From Clostridiales bacterium (GTDB taxonomy: Bacteria > Bacillota > Clostridia > Lachnospirales > Anaerotignaceae): DNA of 43,125 nucleotides. The position numbers and the translations under genes were made by a program. The notes under the pieces were generated by a model. It did not search any database and was not told the origin of the DNA. It saw only the letters and a list, made by a program, of their open reading frames with translations. Location: contig JAGZLR010000015.1 in the NCBI GenBank assembly GCA_018364635.1, forward strand, positions 1-43,125, written 5' to 3'. Of the stretch, positions 33,147 to 41,824 are shown in pieces (positions within the stretch are counted from its first letter, which is position 1; the number at the start of each line of letters is the position of its first letter).

Positions 33147-34232
33147 CTATCTCCTTAAAATTGAACTTAATATCATTTCAACTGTTTTTTCATCTTTTTC
33201 TCTCTGTAAAGCCTCTTTTAAAAGTATTTTCCCTTCTGGCAAATCTAAAATTTTAATTGCTCTAACAGCAGTCTGTCTAATTAAAAGGCGCTCATCTTTC
33301 AGCGCCTGTGACAAATAGGGCAAAGCTTCTGCTGATCCGCTGTTTCCTAAAGCCACAATCGCGTTTCTCTGAATCACCTTTTTTCCTCTCCAACCAACTG
33401 CCGTTTTAGCAAAACGCTGAGAAAATTCTTTATTGCTCATAGGAATAATCTCATCTAGGAGAGGAAATACATCATCAATATCCAAAATCTGCATCTTTTG
33501 TTCTCTCTTCGTCCAAGGGCAAACATTTTGGCAGACATCGCATCCATAAAGATTCATGCCCATCCATTTCATTTCTTCCTCTGTCAGCAGCCTTTTGGTC
33601 TGTGTCAGATAAGAAACACACCGTTCCATATGAAATATTCCTTCCTCAATCGCCCCAGATGGACAGTACTTTAGACATCTATCACAATTGCCACAGGCAA
33701 AAGTTTTCTTTTCATTAACAGGTAACAACAGATTCGTTAATAAATAACCAATCACAAATTTAGGACCCATTGTAGGATGAATCAGCGCCCCACTTTTTCC
33801 ATAAAAACCAATTCCCGCTCTGTACGCTACTTCACGGTCCACTAAGGGTCCTGTATCTACATAACTTTGAAACAGTGCCTCTGGATAAAGAATATTTAGT
33901 TGTTCTGTCAAATCCTCCAATACTCTTTTTAGGCTTTTATGGTAGTCCTCACCCACTGACGCTTCTGATAGTACTCCTCGCAACTGTTGGTCTTTTTCAA
34001 ACACATATTCTTTTCCATATCCTTTGGCTAAAACAATAATACTTTTTACTTCAGGCATAGTTAGTGCCGGATCAATTCTTCGGGCAATATCCTGCTCGAC
34101 AAAGCCTTCCAGCGCTAAGTTTCTTTTCTCTAACACTTCTGTAAGCTCATCAAATGTCCCTGCTCCACAGACACCTATCGTCACAGTTTGCTCTTTTTGG
34201 AATCTATCCAACAGTTTCTGTAATTCTGACAT
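33147..34232 (-). CDS. queG: Epoxyqueuosine reductase QueG
   Basis: QueG performs the last step of queuosine synthesis on tRNA, reducing epoxyqueuosine to queuosine with cobalamin and two [4Fe-4S] clusters. The 361 residues include the cobalamin-binding N-terminal part (GVCGAGTFDELT; YHKSLKRVLEDL; YVDTGPLVDREVAYRAGIGFYGKSGALI), the ferredoxin-like clusters CGNCDRCLKYCPSGAI and CDVCQNVCPWTK, and a C-terminal HEAT-like part (ALGNSGSAEALPYL). Length is as usual. The ribosome site AGAGGTG lies close to the ATG. It heads the operon that runs on to recU, tldD, pmbA and the ogt-like gene. Confidence 0.95.
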   Translation of the reverse strand: MSELQKLLDRFQKEQTVTIGVCGAGTFDELTEVLEKRNLALEGFVEQDIARRIDPALTMPEVKSIIVLAKGYGKEYVFEKDQQLRGVLSEASVGEDYHKSLKRVLEDLTEQLNILYPEALFQSYVDTGPLVDREVAYRAGIGFYGKSGALIHPTMGPKFVIGYLLTNLLLPVNEKKTFACGNCDRCLKYCPSGAIEEGIFHMERCVSYLTQTKRLLTEEEMKWMGMNLYGCDVCQNVCPWTKREQKMQILDIDDVFPLLDEIIPMSNKEFSQRFAKTAVGWRGKKVIQRNAIVALGNSGSAEALPYLSQALKDERLLIRQTAVRAIKILDLPEGKILLKEALQREKDEKTVEMILSSILRR

Positions 34233-34244
34233 TTTTCACCTCTA

Positions 34245-34278
34245 TGAAAAACAAATACTCCGATAAAACGGAGCATTT
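34245..34278 (-). terminator. Terminator after the DUF1015 gene
   Basis: AAATACTCCG (34253-34262) pairs with CGGAGCATTT (34269-34278) with one G-T pair. On the minus strand it is followed by GTTTTTC. It separates the serine-linked unit from queG. Confidence 0.78.
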
Positions 34279-34284
34279 AACCTT

Positions 34285-35529
34285 TCAGCCCTCCAGCGAA
34301 TGAATGAATAGACCACTTCTCAATTTGGGCTCAAACCATGTAGACTTTGGTGGCATTATTTTTCCGTCATCGGCAATTCTCATCAATTCATCCAAACTTG
34401 TCGGATACATAGAAAATGCGACCGCCCACTGTCCGCTATCTACCAATTTTTCTAATTCTGTAAGTCCACGAATGCCTCCTACAAAGTCAATGCGTGAATC
34501 TTTTCTAATATCTCCAATTCCCAAAATAGGGTGCAAGACTTCCTTTTGCAATATAGATACATCTAATCCTTCTACGGCATCCGCTGATAAAATATTCTCC
34601 TTTGCCTCCAACAGATACCAAATTCCTGCTAAATACATGCCAAATGTATGCTGCTTTTGAGGTTTCACAGGTAGTGTCTTTCTTGTGACAATAAACTTTT
34701 CTTGTAGTTTCTCAATCAACCTCTCTGGTGTATTCCCATTGAGATCTTTTACAACACGGTTATAATCAAGAATATTTAACTGACTTTTTGGAAACAGGAC
34801 TGCTAAGTAATAATTGAACTCCTCATCACCGGTAAAAGAACCTTTTTTTTCTCTTCGTTTTTGTGCAACCTTGACGGCAGAAGCATTTCTGTGATGTCCA
34901 TCGGCAATATAAAGGGAATCAATCTTCTGAAAATTTTTCATCAAAAACGAAATCGTACCCTCATCATCAATCACCCAAACTGTATGACCAATCCCATCTT
35001 CCGCAGTAAAATCATAAACAGGGGTATGGCTCTTTATCCAACGATCTACAAGCATATCTATAGCTTCCTCATCTCGATAGGCCATAAAAATAGGACCTGT
35101 GTTAGCATTACAAGCATCAACGTGACGGATTCTATCTTGTTCCTTTTCTGCCCTAGTAAGCTCATGTTTTTTAATTACACCACATTCGTATTCATCTACA
35201 GAAGTACATCCAACTAATCCTGTTTGGCTTCTTCCATTCATAGATAGCCGATAAATATAGAAACAAGGTTTCCCTTCCTGCAAAAAAGTACCATCTGCAA
35301 TCATTCGATTCAAATTCTCTTTTGCTTTCTCATATACTCTATCGTCATAGATATTAATCGACGGATCAAGATCTATTTCCGCCTTATCCACATGAAGAAA
35401 AGAATACGGATTCCCTATTACCATCTTTCTGGCCTCGTCAGAACTCATTACATCATATGGCAAAGCTGCCACATCTTTTGCTTTCTCCTCTGCCGGACGG
35501 ATCGCCCGAAAAGGTCTTACTATAGCCAT
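34285..35529 (-). CDS. DUF1015 family protein
   Basis: The protein belongs to DUF1015, a conserved family of unproven function. From the chosen start at 35529 (GGGAGG 9 bases upstream; the frame is open 12 more codons) it has 414 residues: N-terminal MAIVRPFRAIRP and DVAALPYDVMSSDEAR, then KKHELTRAEKEQDRIRHVDA, NANTGPIFMAYRD, and DGHHRNASAV near residue 210, the family hallmark, reminiscent of the ParB/Srx-like DGHxR sites of the serine kinase SerK. The C-terminal half is less distinctive. The gene follows serA, past a terminator, in the order serC-serA-DUF1015. A role in phosphoserine metabolism is a guess from context. Confidence 0.85.
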   Translation of the reverse strand: MAIVRPFRAIRPAEEKAKDVAALPYDVMSSDEARKMVIGNPYSFLHVDKAEIDLDPSINIYDDRVYEKAKENLNRMIADGTFLQEGKPCFYIYRLSMNGRSQTGLVGCTSVDEYECGVIKKHELTRAEKEQDRIRHVDACNANTGPIFMAYRDEEAIDMLVDRWIKSHTPVYDFTAEDGIGHTVWVIDDEGTISFLMKNFQKIDSLYIADGHHRNASAVKVAQKRREKKGSFTGDEEFNYYLAVLFPKSQLNILDYNRVVKDLNGNTPERLIEKLQEKFIVTRKTLPVKPQKQHTFGMYLAGIWYLLEAKENILSADAVEGLDVSILQKEVLHPILGIGDIRKDSRIDFVGGIRGLTELEKLVDSGQWAVAFSMYPTSLDELMRIADDGKIMPPKSTWFEPKLRSGLFIHSLEG

Positions 35530-35597
35530 AGTTGATTCCTCCCAGTTCCATTTTATACAAAGCATATCTTATTTTTTGTCGATTTTCAATATTCCGA

Positions 35598-35633
35598 AGA
35601 AAAAAGCCGTGATTCTTTTAGAATCCCGGCCTT
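35598..35633 (-). terminator. Terminator after serA
   Basis: On the minus strand GCCGGGATTCT and AGAATCACGGC pair with one mismatch around a short loop, followed by a run of six T. Read-through could still reach the DUF1015 gene, whose own promoter I did not recognise. Confidence 0.8.
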
Positions 35634-35638
35634 ATTTA

Positions 35639-36817
35639 TTAACTGAGGCGTACAACTCTCGCCCGTACTACGCCGTTTACTTTTTTAATCTCGGCAATAA
35701 TTTCATCTACTTTATCTACATCAATTTCGTCTACGTCTGCAATAGTATAAGCCCATTGGCCTTTGCTTTTGTTAATTAGATTGTCAATATTGACATCCGC
35801 CCTAGCCAATGCTGAAGTGATGGAGCTAAGCATATTAGGTATATTTTTATGTGCAATGGCAATTCTTCCTTTTCCGCTGTAAGGGACATCACAGTCTGGA
35901 AAGTTCACTGAATTTTTGATTACGCCAAATTCCAGAAAATTTTTCAGTTCCTTTGCCGCCATCTGGGCACAATTTTCCTCTGATTCCGGTGTAGAGGCGC
36001 CAAGATGCGGAATAAGTACAACATTTTCTGTACCAAAAAGCTCTTCGTTAGGGAAATCTGTAATATAACAAGAAAGTTTTCCACTCTGAAGTGCTCCTTT
36101 CACAGCATCAATATCTACAAGCTCACCACGTGCAAAATTTAAAAGACGAGCACCATCTTTAAAATAGGACAACAGATTTTCGTTTACCATTTTTTCCGTA
36201 TTTTTTAGAAGCGGAACATGAATGGTTATATAATCTGCTTTTGCTGCTACTTGTTCAATATTATCTGCTTTTTTCACTGCACTGGAAAGTTTCCACGCCG
36301 CATCTACAGACAGATAAGGATCAAACCCTATAACTTCCATCCCTAAACTGATTGCTGCATTGGCAACCAAGACACCAATAGAGCCTAAACCAATGACGCC
36401 AAGACATTTTCCTTTAACTTCTGGACCAACAAACTGTTTTTTTCCTTTCTCCACCAGTTTATCTACATTCTCTTTGCCCTCCAGTGATTTTGCCCACTCA
36501 ATGGCAGAAATTACTTTTCTGGAAGAAAGAAAAATACCTGTCAGTACCAATTCTTTCACCGCATTTGCATTTGCACCAGGCGTATTAAATACGACAATTC
36601 CCTTTTCTGCACACTGTTCCACAGGGATGTTATTTACGCCTGCACCTGCTCTGGCGATACCTAAAAGTGTCTCTGGTAATTCCATTTGGTGCATATCAAA
36701 ACTACGCACAATGACCCCATCTGGTTGATCCATGGTATCACTTACCTGAAATTGCTTTTCAGGTAATTCCTTCAATCCTACTGGTGAAATCGCATTTAAT
36801 GTCTGTATCTTAAACAT
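35639..36817 (-). CDS. serA: D-3-phosphoglycerate dehydrogenase (short form with ACT domain)
   Basis: SerA oxidises 3-phosphoglycerate in the first step of serine synthesis. The 392-residue protein has the 2-hydroxyacid dehydrogenase fold: ARAGAGVNNIPVE, the NAD loop GLGSIG (about 140-145 from the chosen start), LLNFARGELVD and the His region LIPHLGASTPESEENCA, then a C-terminal ACT domain (IAHKNIPNMLSSITSALARADVNI) that in relatives binds serine for feedback control. The start at 36817 is chosen because AAAGGGG lies 10 bases upstream and fits the usual N-terminus. It overlaps the end of the upstream frame only if the longer start is used. Confidence 0.93.
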   Translation of the reverse strand: MFKIQTLNAISPVGLKELPEKQFQVSDTMDQPDGVIVRSFDMHQMELPETLLGIARAGAGVNNIPVEQCAEKGIVVFNTPGANANAVKELVLTGIFLSSRKVISAIEWAKSLEGKENVDKLVEKGKKQFVGPEVKGKCLGVIGLGSIGVLVANAAISLGMEVIGFDPYLSVDAAWKLSSAVKKADNIEQVAAKADYITIHVPLLKNTEKMVNENLLSYFKDGARLLNFARGELVDIDAVKGALQSGKLSCYITDFPNEELFGTENVVLIPHLGASTPESEENCAQMAAKELKNFLEFGVIKNSVNFPDCDVPYSGKGRIAIAHKNIPNMLSSITSALARADVNIDNLINKSKGQWAYTIADVDEIDVDKVDEIIAEIKKVNGVVRARVVRLS

Positions 36818-36833
36818 CACTCTTCTACCCCTT

Positions 36834-37916
36834 TTATTTATTCTCAGCTTCAAATTTCTCCATAAATTCTACTAATTTCTTTACTCCTTCTACAGGCATA
36901 GCGTTATACATACTAGCCCGCATACCACCTACAGTTCTGTGCCCTTTTAAGTTTACAAAACCATGCGCTTTGGCTTCGTTAATGAATTTTGCATTTAATT
37001 CTTCTGTCGGCAATACAAATGGTGCATTCATTAAGGAGCGATCCTTTGGCACAACTGTACCTTTGAAAAAGTCAGAATGGTCAAGAAAATCATAGAGAAT
37101 TCCAGCCTTTTGTTCATTGATCTTTTGTAGCGCTTCCACACCTCCCTGTTTTTTCACCCATTCGAATACCAGACCTGCAAAGTAAATAGCAAAAGTAGGA
37201 GGTGTATTATAAAGAGATTTATTTTCTGCATGTACTTTATAATCCAACATTGTCGGTGTAAAATCCATTGCATTTCCAATAAGATCTCTCCGAACAATCA
37301 CAACTGTAACACCAGCAGGCCCTAAATTTTTTTGTGCTCCTGCAAACAAAAGTCCAAAACGAGACACATCAATGTTTTCCGCCAAAATATTGGAAGAAAT
37401 ATCTCCAACCAAAGGAATATTTCCTGTGTCAGGAATCTCTGTATAGCGCGTACCATAGATGGTATTATTCACTGTAATATAAAAATAATCAGCGTCCTTA
37501 GAGAAGGTTGATGGATCCAATTTAGGAATGTAACTGTACATTTTATCTTCAGAAGAAGCAACAATTCTTACATCGCCATAGCGGGCTGCTTCGGCAGCAG
37601 CTTTTTTTGCCCATTGACCAGTTTTTACATAATCCGCCTTCTTATTTTTATTCATCAAATTTAACGGTACCATAGCAAACTGGGTGTGACCGCCCCCTTG
37701 AAGAAAGAGCACATCATAATTATCTGGAATATGCATTAACTCTCTCAGATCACATTCCGCTTTCTCAATAATTTCCTCGAAATCTTTGGATCTATGACTC
37801 ATTTCCATAACAGACATTCCGCTTGTTTTATAACAAGTAAATTCCTTTTGTGCCTGTTGAAGCACTTCTAGAGGAAGCATCGAAGGTCCTGCCGAAAAAT
37901 TATAAACTCTTTCCAT
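36834..37916 (-). CDS. serC: Phosphoserine aminotransferase
   Basis: SerC converts 3-phosphohydroxypyruvate to O-phosphoserine. The 360-residue PLP enzyme shows VYNFSAGPSMLP at the start, LFLQGGGHTQFAMVPLNL, VGDISSNILAENIDVSRFGL, and the PLP lysine in FAGAQKNLGPAGVTVV, ending with HRTVGGMRASMYNAMP. It leads the serine unit, 16 bases before the serA start, from a strong promoter with a leader of about 200 bases. A serB phosphatase gene is not in the window. Confidence 0.95.
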   Translation of the reverse strand: MERVYNFSAGPSMLPLEVLQQAQKEFTCYKTSGMSVMEMSHRSKDFEEIIEKAECDLRELMHIPDNYDVLFLQGGGHTQFAMVPLNLMNKNKKADYVKTGQWAKKAAAEAARYGDVRIVASSEDKMYSYIPKLDPSTFSKDADYFYITVNNTIYGTRYTEIPDTGNIPLVGDISSNILAENIDVSRFGLLFAGAQKNLGPAGVTVVIVRRDLIGNAMDFTPTMLDYKVHAENKSLYNTPPTFAIYFAGLVFEWVKKQGGVEALQKINEQKAGILYDFLDHSDFFKGTVVPKDRSLMNAPFVLPTEELNAKFINEAKAHGFVNLKGHRTVGGMRASMYNAMPVEGVKKLVEFMEKFEAENK

Positions 37917-38123
37917 TTCAAAACACCCTTTCCGACTTTCTATTTAAAAGCCATTTTTCATAATTTTTGTTCATCATAACAGATCATCTTTTATTATATT
38001 TGTATATTCCCAATCAAGATATTACCGATAAATAATTGATAAAACTCTGATATTCCACGAGAAAAATACAAAATACAAAAAATGTCTTTCAGAATAATTG
38101 TATACATTCTCTGTTATAAAAAA

Positions 38124-38153
38124 ATTATATACCTAGTTGCAATTATAAGTCAA
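38124..38153 (-). promoter_or_regulatory. Strong promoter of serC-serA with a palindrome in the spacer
   Basis: On the minus strand TTGACT (38153-38148) and a perfect TATAAT (38129-38124) are 18 bases apart. The spacer holds AATTGCAACT (38144-38135), a near-palindrome that would suit a repressor. The leader to serC (37917-38117) is about 200 bases, AT-rich, without a T-box, riboswitch or strong hairpin that I can see. Confidence 0.75.
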
Positions 38154-38212
38154 TACTTATCCTTCTTCTCATTTCATCGACAAAAAAACTTTACTTTTTT
38201 CGTTCAAGCATT

Positions 38213-38635
38213 TTACCGAAAAACCATTACATTTAAGCCAATTCCTTCATCAAACTTTCGATCAATGACTCCTTCAAGTTTTGTAATAAAAATCTCAGCC
38301 ACTCCACTGACTCTTGCTTCTTTCAGATGTCCACCAATCACCGCACCTGAGGCGTCAGCAAAATTTGCATGTATATGAAGATAAACTTCCCCGCCTTTTT
38401 CTGATACATTTCCAGAAATTGAACTCATTTCCATTGGCTTTTCTATTACGGAACCATGAAACTTTTTCTCCACCACATCATAGAGACAAATTTCTATTTT
38501 ATCCACCGCGCCCAGTCCTGTAATAAATCCTGCTTTTATGTTCATTGTCTCACAAACTTCTTTTATACATGTCAAAATTTCTTCCCCACGATCAATTTTC
38601 AGCGCCAGAACCGATCCATACATTTTATATTCCAT
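38213..38635 (-). CDS. PPC/DUF296 domain protein
   Basis: The 140-residue protein is a stand-alone PPC (plants and prokaryotes conserved, DUF296) domain: MYGSVLALKIDRGEEIL, AGFITGLGAVDKIEICLYD, GEVYLHIHANFADASGAVIGGHL with the metal-binding-type histidines, and VAEIFITKLEGVIDRKFDE. Such proteins form trimers; in plants the domain is part of AT-hook proteins, in bacteria the role is not known, and the label DNA-binding is not supported here by any AT-hook. The start at 38635 has GGAGG 8 bases upstream; a TTG five codons earlier contains that site. It lies downstream of the FAH gene, past a terminator. Confidence 0.87.
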   Translation of the reverse strand: MEYKMYGSVLALKIDRGEEILTCIKEVCETMNIKAGFITGLGAVDKIEICLYDVVEKKFHGSVIEKPMEMSSISGNVSEKGGEVYLHIHANFADASGAVIGGHLKEARVSGVAEIFITKLEGVIDRKFDEGIGLNVMVFR

Positions 38636-38657
38636 AATTTTTTCCTCCAAATTTATT

Positions 38658-38694
38658 ATAAAAATCAGGGGTATAGAAAATTGTCTATACCCCT
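38658..38694 (-). terminator. Terminator after the FAH-family gene
   Basis: AGGGGTATAGA (38667-38677) pairs perfectly with TCTATACCCCT (38684-38694) and is followed on the minus strand by GATTTTTATAAT. Confidence 0.85.
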
Positions 38695-38705
38695 CCGTAT
38701 CATAT

Positions 38706-39590
38706 TTATTTTACAGTGCTAGTCAGTGTACCGATTTTTTCAATCTCACATACAACGACATCGCCGCTTTTCAGCCATTTTGGTGGTTGAAAACCCATTC
38801 CAACCCCAACTGGTGTGCCTGTTGCTATAATAGTTCCTGGTTCCAGCGTCATTCCCTGGCTTAACTCACTGATAATATGGGCAATCGGGAAAATTAAAAA
38901 ATCTGTTCTTCCATTTTGCCTAAGCTCTCCATTAATCTTTGACGTAATTTTTAATGCTGGAGGCGCCTCAATCTCATCTGCTGTAACAATCACAGGGCCC
39001 ATTGGGAAAAATCCATCTAAACTTTTTCCAAAATACCACTGTTTATGTCTTGTCTGAAGGCTTCTAGCACTGACATCATTGACTACAGTATACCCAAACA
39101 CATACTTGTAAGCTTCCTCCTCGGATACATGACTTGCCTGTTTTCCAATAATTACACCTAATTCTACTTCATAATCCAGAGAATCCACAATATCCTCATG
39201 TCTTGGAATGATTCCGCCATCTGGCGTACAGGCGTTGACTCTTTTTGCAAAATATACTGGATAAGGCCGTTCTCCGCCGAACGCAGATTCTTTGAATCTT
39301 GCAGCTTCTTCCGCGTGCTCCACATAATTCATACCTACGCAGATAATGTCCTGCTTTGGCTTAGGAATCGGAGCCATCTTTTGCGTATCGCTTAAAGAAA
39401 TACCGCCTTCCATCGGTCCAGTCAATTTTTTAGCAACCGCCTTTTTTTCCTCCTCAGTCATCTTCTCGATCAACTCATTCATACTTTGGTAGGTAAGTCC
39501 AAAACATTGGATTGGATAAACCATACATCCGCAGTTAGATACCACACCAATTTTTTCCACGCCATTATGCTGAAATGTCATCAATTTCAT
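38706..39590 (-). CDS. Fumarylacetoacetate hydrolase (FAH) family protein
   Basis: The 294-residue protein has the FAH fold: ICVGMNYVEHAEEA, PVYFAKRVNACTPDGGIIPRHED, the metal-binding DYEVELGVIIGK (E-x-E), GYTVVNDVSARSLQ, GPVIVTADEI, and the end EPGTIIATGTPVGVGMGF with LKSGDVVVCEIEKIGTL. The family holds acylpyruvate hydrolases, oxaloacetate decarboxylases and ring-cleavage enzymes; the substrate cannot be chosen from sequence. The start at 39590 has AAAGGGG 10 bases upstream and gives a normal N-terminus (MKLMTF). It follows argD by 71 bases and could be at the tail of the arginine operon. Confidence 0.88.
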   Translation of the reverse strand: MKLMTFQHNGVEKIGVVSNCGCMVYPIQCFGLTYQSMNELIEKMTEEEKKAVAKKLTGPMEGGISLSDTQKMAPIPKPKQDIICVGMNYVEHAEEAARFKESAFGGERPYPVYFAKRVNACTPDGGIIPRHEDIVDSLDYEVELGVIIGKQASHVSEEEAYKYVFGYTVVNDVSARSLQTRHKQWYFGKSLDGFFPMGPVIVTADEIEAPPALKITSKINGELRQNGRTDFLIFPIAHIISELSQGMTLEPGTIIATGTPVGVGMGFQPPKWLKSGDVVVCEIEKIGTLTSTVK

Positions 39591-39661
39591 ATCATAGATT
39601 CCCCTTTCATGGATACGTCTGTTTCCTCTATCATATAAAGAAATACCCCGCATCGTCAAGA

Positions 39662-40864
39662 CTATTTATTCTCAGCTGCGGTAAAAGCCTCGTCCACAAT
39701 GTGGATTGCCTCATCAATCTCTTTCTCGCTGACAATCAGTGCAGGCACAAATCTTATGACATTCGGTCCTGCGCCCACAAGCAATACACCTCTATTGATA
39801 CAGTCGCTTACAATAGATCCTGCTGGAATAGTAAGCTCTATTCCCTGCATCAGACCAAAACCACGGACATCTTTCATGACTTTATGTTTTTTCTTGAGTT
39901 CTAAAAGTTTCTCTGTCAAATACGCCCCCTGCTTCTTCACATTTTCTAAAAGTCCATTTTCAAAAAGTTCTCTCATTACTACCATACCGCAGGAAGTAGC
40001 TAACGGATTGCCGCCAAAGGTAGAAGCGTGATCTCCAGGTTGAAAAGCTGCTGCCGCTTGATCTGTTGTCATCAAGGCACCAATTGGCACGCCACCGGCC
40101 AATCCTTTTGCAAAAGTAGCTGCATCTGGCTTTACACCAAATACTTGATATGCAAATAGTTCACCACTTCTTCCTACGCCGCATTGAATCTCATCAAATA
40201 CTAATAAAATATCTTTTTCATCACACAGCGCTCTCACTTGCTTTAAATACTGGATATCTGCCGGTATGATACCGCCTTCTCCTTGAATTGGTTCTAACAA
40301 GATACCACATGTTTTATCTGTCACTGCGTCTTTTAACGCCTCAAAATCATTAAAAGGCACATGCTTAATTCCAGGAAGCATTGGTCCTAAACCTTTTTGA
40401 TACTTTTCCTGGCCAGTAGCTGTCACCGCTCCAAAGGTCCGACCATGGAAAGATTTTACCATAGTAATAATTTCTCCATTTTCTTTGCCTTTCAAAGTAC
40501 CATATTTCCTGCAAAGTTTCAGAGACGCCTCAATTGCCTCTGCACCACTATTACAGAAAAACACTTTATCAAAGTCACTGTGCTTTACCAACATTTCTGC
40601 TAGAGAAATCTGAGGTTCTGTATAATAAAGGTTAGAAACATGAATTAGTTTTTCTGCTTGTCTTGCAATATTTTCCACAAGCTTAGGATGCGCGTACCCT
40701 AAACTATTTACCGCAATTCCAGCTACAAAATCTAAATATTTTTTCCCGTTAACATCCCATACATACATTCCCTCGCCATGATCCAGCGCTACAGGAAAAC
40801 GAGAATAAGTATTCATAATCACACGACTTCCCCGTGCTGTAAGTTCTTCCATTGTTGTCTCCAT
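39662..40864 (-). CDS. argD: Acetylornithine aminotransferase
   Basis: ArgD makes N-acetylornithine from the semialdehyde with glutamate as amino donor. The 400-residue class III aminotransferase shows YLDFVAGIAVNSLGYAHP, FFCNSGAEAIEASLKLCR, SFHGRTFGAVTATGQ, LLVFDEIQCGVGRSG, and the PLP lysine in PDAATFAKGLAGGVPIGA. The start at 40864 is chosen: AAGGAAGG is 6 bases upstream, and the frame is open eight more codons. It follows argB by 36 bases in the arginine operon. Confidence 0.94.
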   Translation of the reverse strand: METTMEELTARGSRVIMNTYSRFPVALDHGEGMYVWDVNGKKYLDFVAGIAVNSLGYAHPKLVENIARQAEKLIHVSNLYYTEPQISLAEMLVKHSDFDKVFFCNSGAEAIEASLKLCRKYGTLKGKENGEIITMVKSFHGRTFGAVTATGQEKYQKGLGPMLPGIKHVPFNDFEALKDAVTDKTCGILLEPIQGEGGIIPADIQYLKQVRALCDEKDILLVFDEIQCGVGRSGELFAYQVFGVKPDAATFAKGLAGGVPIGALMTTDQAAAAFQPGDHASTFGGNPLATSCGMVVMRELFENGLLENVKKQGAYLTEKLLELKKKHKVMKDVRGFGLMQGIELTIPAGSIVSDCINRGVLLVGAGPNVIRFVPALIVSEKEIDEAIHIVDEAFTAAENK

Positions 40865-40900
40865 TTTTTTCCTTCCTTTCCCTATCAATTGATGCTATAT

Positions 40901-41791
40901 CTATCGTTCTATCATCGTACCAATGCCTTCTGGAGTAAAAATTTCAAGAATCAAACAATGTTCTACCCTTCCATCCAAAATATGCACATTGTTGACGCCT
41001 TCCTTAACAGCAGCCATACAGCATTCCACTTTTGGAATCATGCCACCTTGGATTGTTCCATCTCCAATCAGTGTTGGGATTTCCTCTGCATGAATAAAAC
41101 TCATTAGAGACGTTGGATCTGCAACATCCCGCAAAACGCCAACCACATCTGTAAGGAATACCAACTTTTCAGCTTGAAGTGCACCAGCAATGGCTACCGC
41201 TGCATAATCAGCATTGATGTTATAGGTATTGCCATCCTCATCTTTACCGATTGGTGCAATTACTGGAATAAAATTATCATCAATTAAGGACCGGATCAGT
41301 GTTGGATCAACACTTTCCACATCACCAACACATCCATAATCCACACCATCTTTTTCAATTTTTTTTGCCTTTAAGATGCCACCGTCCTTGCCGCTGATAC
41401 CAACAGCTTTGACTCCCTGTTGTTCAATGTCTGTCACGATTGATTTATTGACCTTTCCTGCCAGCACCATTTCTACAATCTGCATTGTTTCAGCATCTGT
41501 CACTCGAAGACCATTGACAAACTTTGGCTGGACATCCATTTTGCTCAAAAACGCATTGATGTCCGGCCCGCCGCCATGTACAACAACCGGCTTCATTCCT
41601 ACCAGTTTCATCAGCGCAATATCTTGAATCACAGTCTCTTTAATTTTAGGGTCTGTCAGAGCACTGCCTCCATATTTGATAACAACTACTTTATCATAAA
41701 AGCGTTTGATAAACGGCAGAGCCTCCATTAAAATTTTTGCTTTTCCAATGTATTCCTGCATCTTCACAGGATTTAAAATATCCTCATTCAT
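40901..41791 (-). CDS. argB: Acetylglutamate kinase
   Basis: ArgB phosphorylates N-acetylglutamate, the controlled second step of arginine synthesis. The 296 residues have VVIKYGGSALTDP (Lys and GG of the nucleotide site), VVVHGGGPDINAFL, GLRVTDAETMQIVEMVLAGKVNK, and the C-terminal GDGTIQGGMIPKVECCMAAVKEGV. A long N-terminal helix (about 20 residues before VVIKYGG) is the feature of arginine-inhibited hexameric enzymes, so feedback inhibition is likely. It follows argJ by 33 bases. Confidence 0.95.
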   Translation of the reverse strand: MNEDILNPVKMQEYIGKAKILMEALPFIKRFYDKVVVIKYGGSALTDPKIKETVIQDIALMKLVGMKPVVVHGGGPDINAFLSKMDVQPKFVNGLRVTDAETMQIVEMVLAGKVNKSIVTDIEQQGVKAVGISGKDGGILKAKKIEKDGVDYGCVGDVESVDPTLIRSLIDDNFIPVIAPIGKDEDGNTYNINADYAAVAIAGALQAEKLVFLTDVVGVLRDVADPTSLMSFIHAEEIPTLIGDGTIQGGMIPKVECCMAAVKEGVNNVHILDGRVEHCLILEIFTPEGIGTMIER

Positions 41792-41824
41792 CTTTTACTC
41801 TTCCTTTCCCTTTGACAGAATGTC

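Noticed and set aside
37918..37977. 19-codon ORF (MMNKNYEKWLLNRKSERVF) just before serC
   Set aside because: It ends one base before the serC ATG but has no ribosome site of its own and no serine-rich pattern, so chance is more likely.
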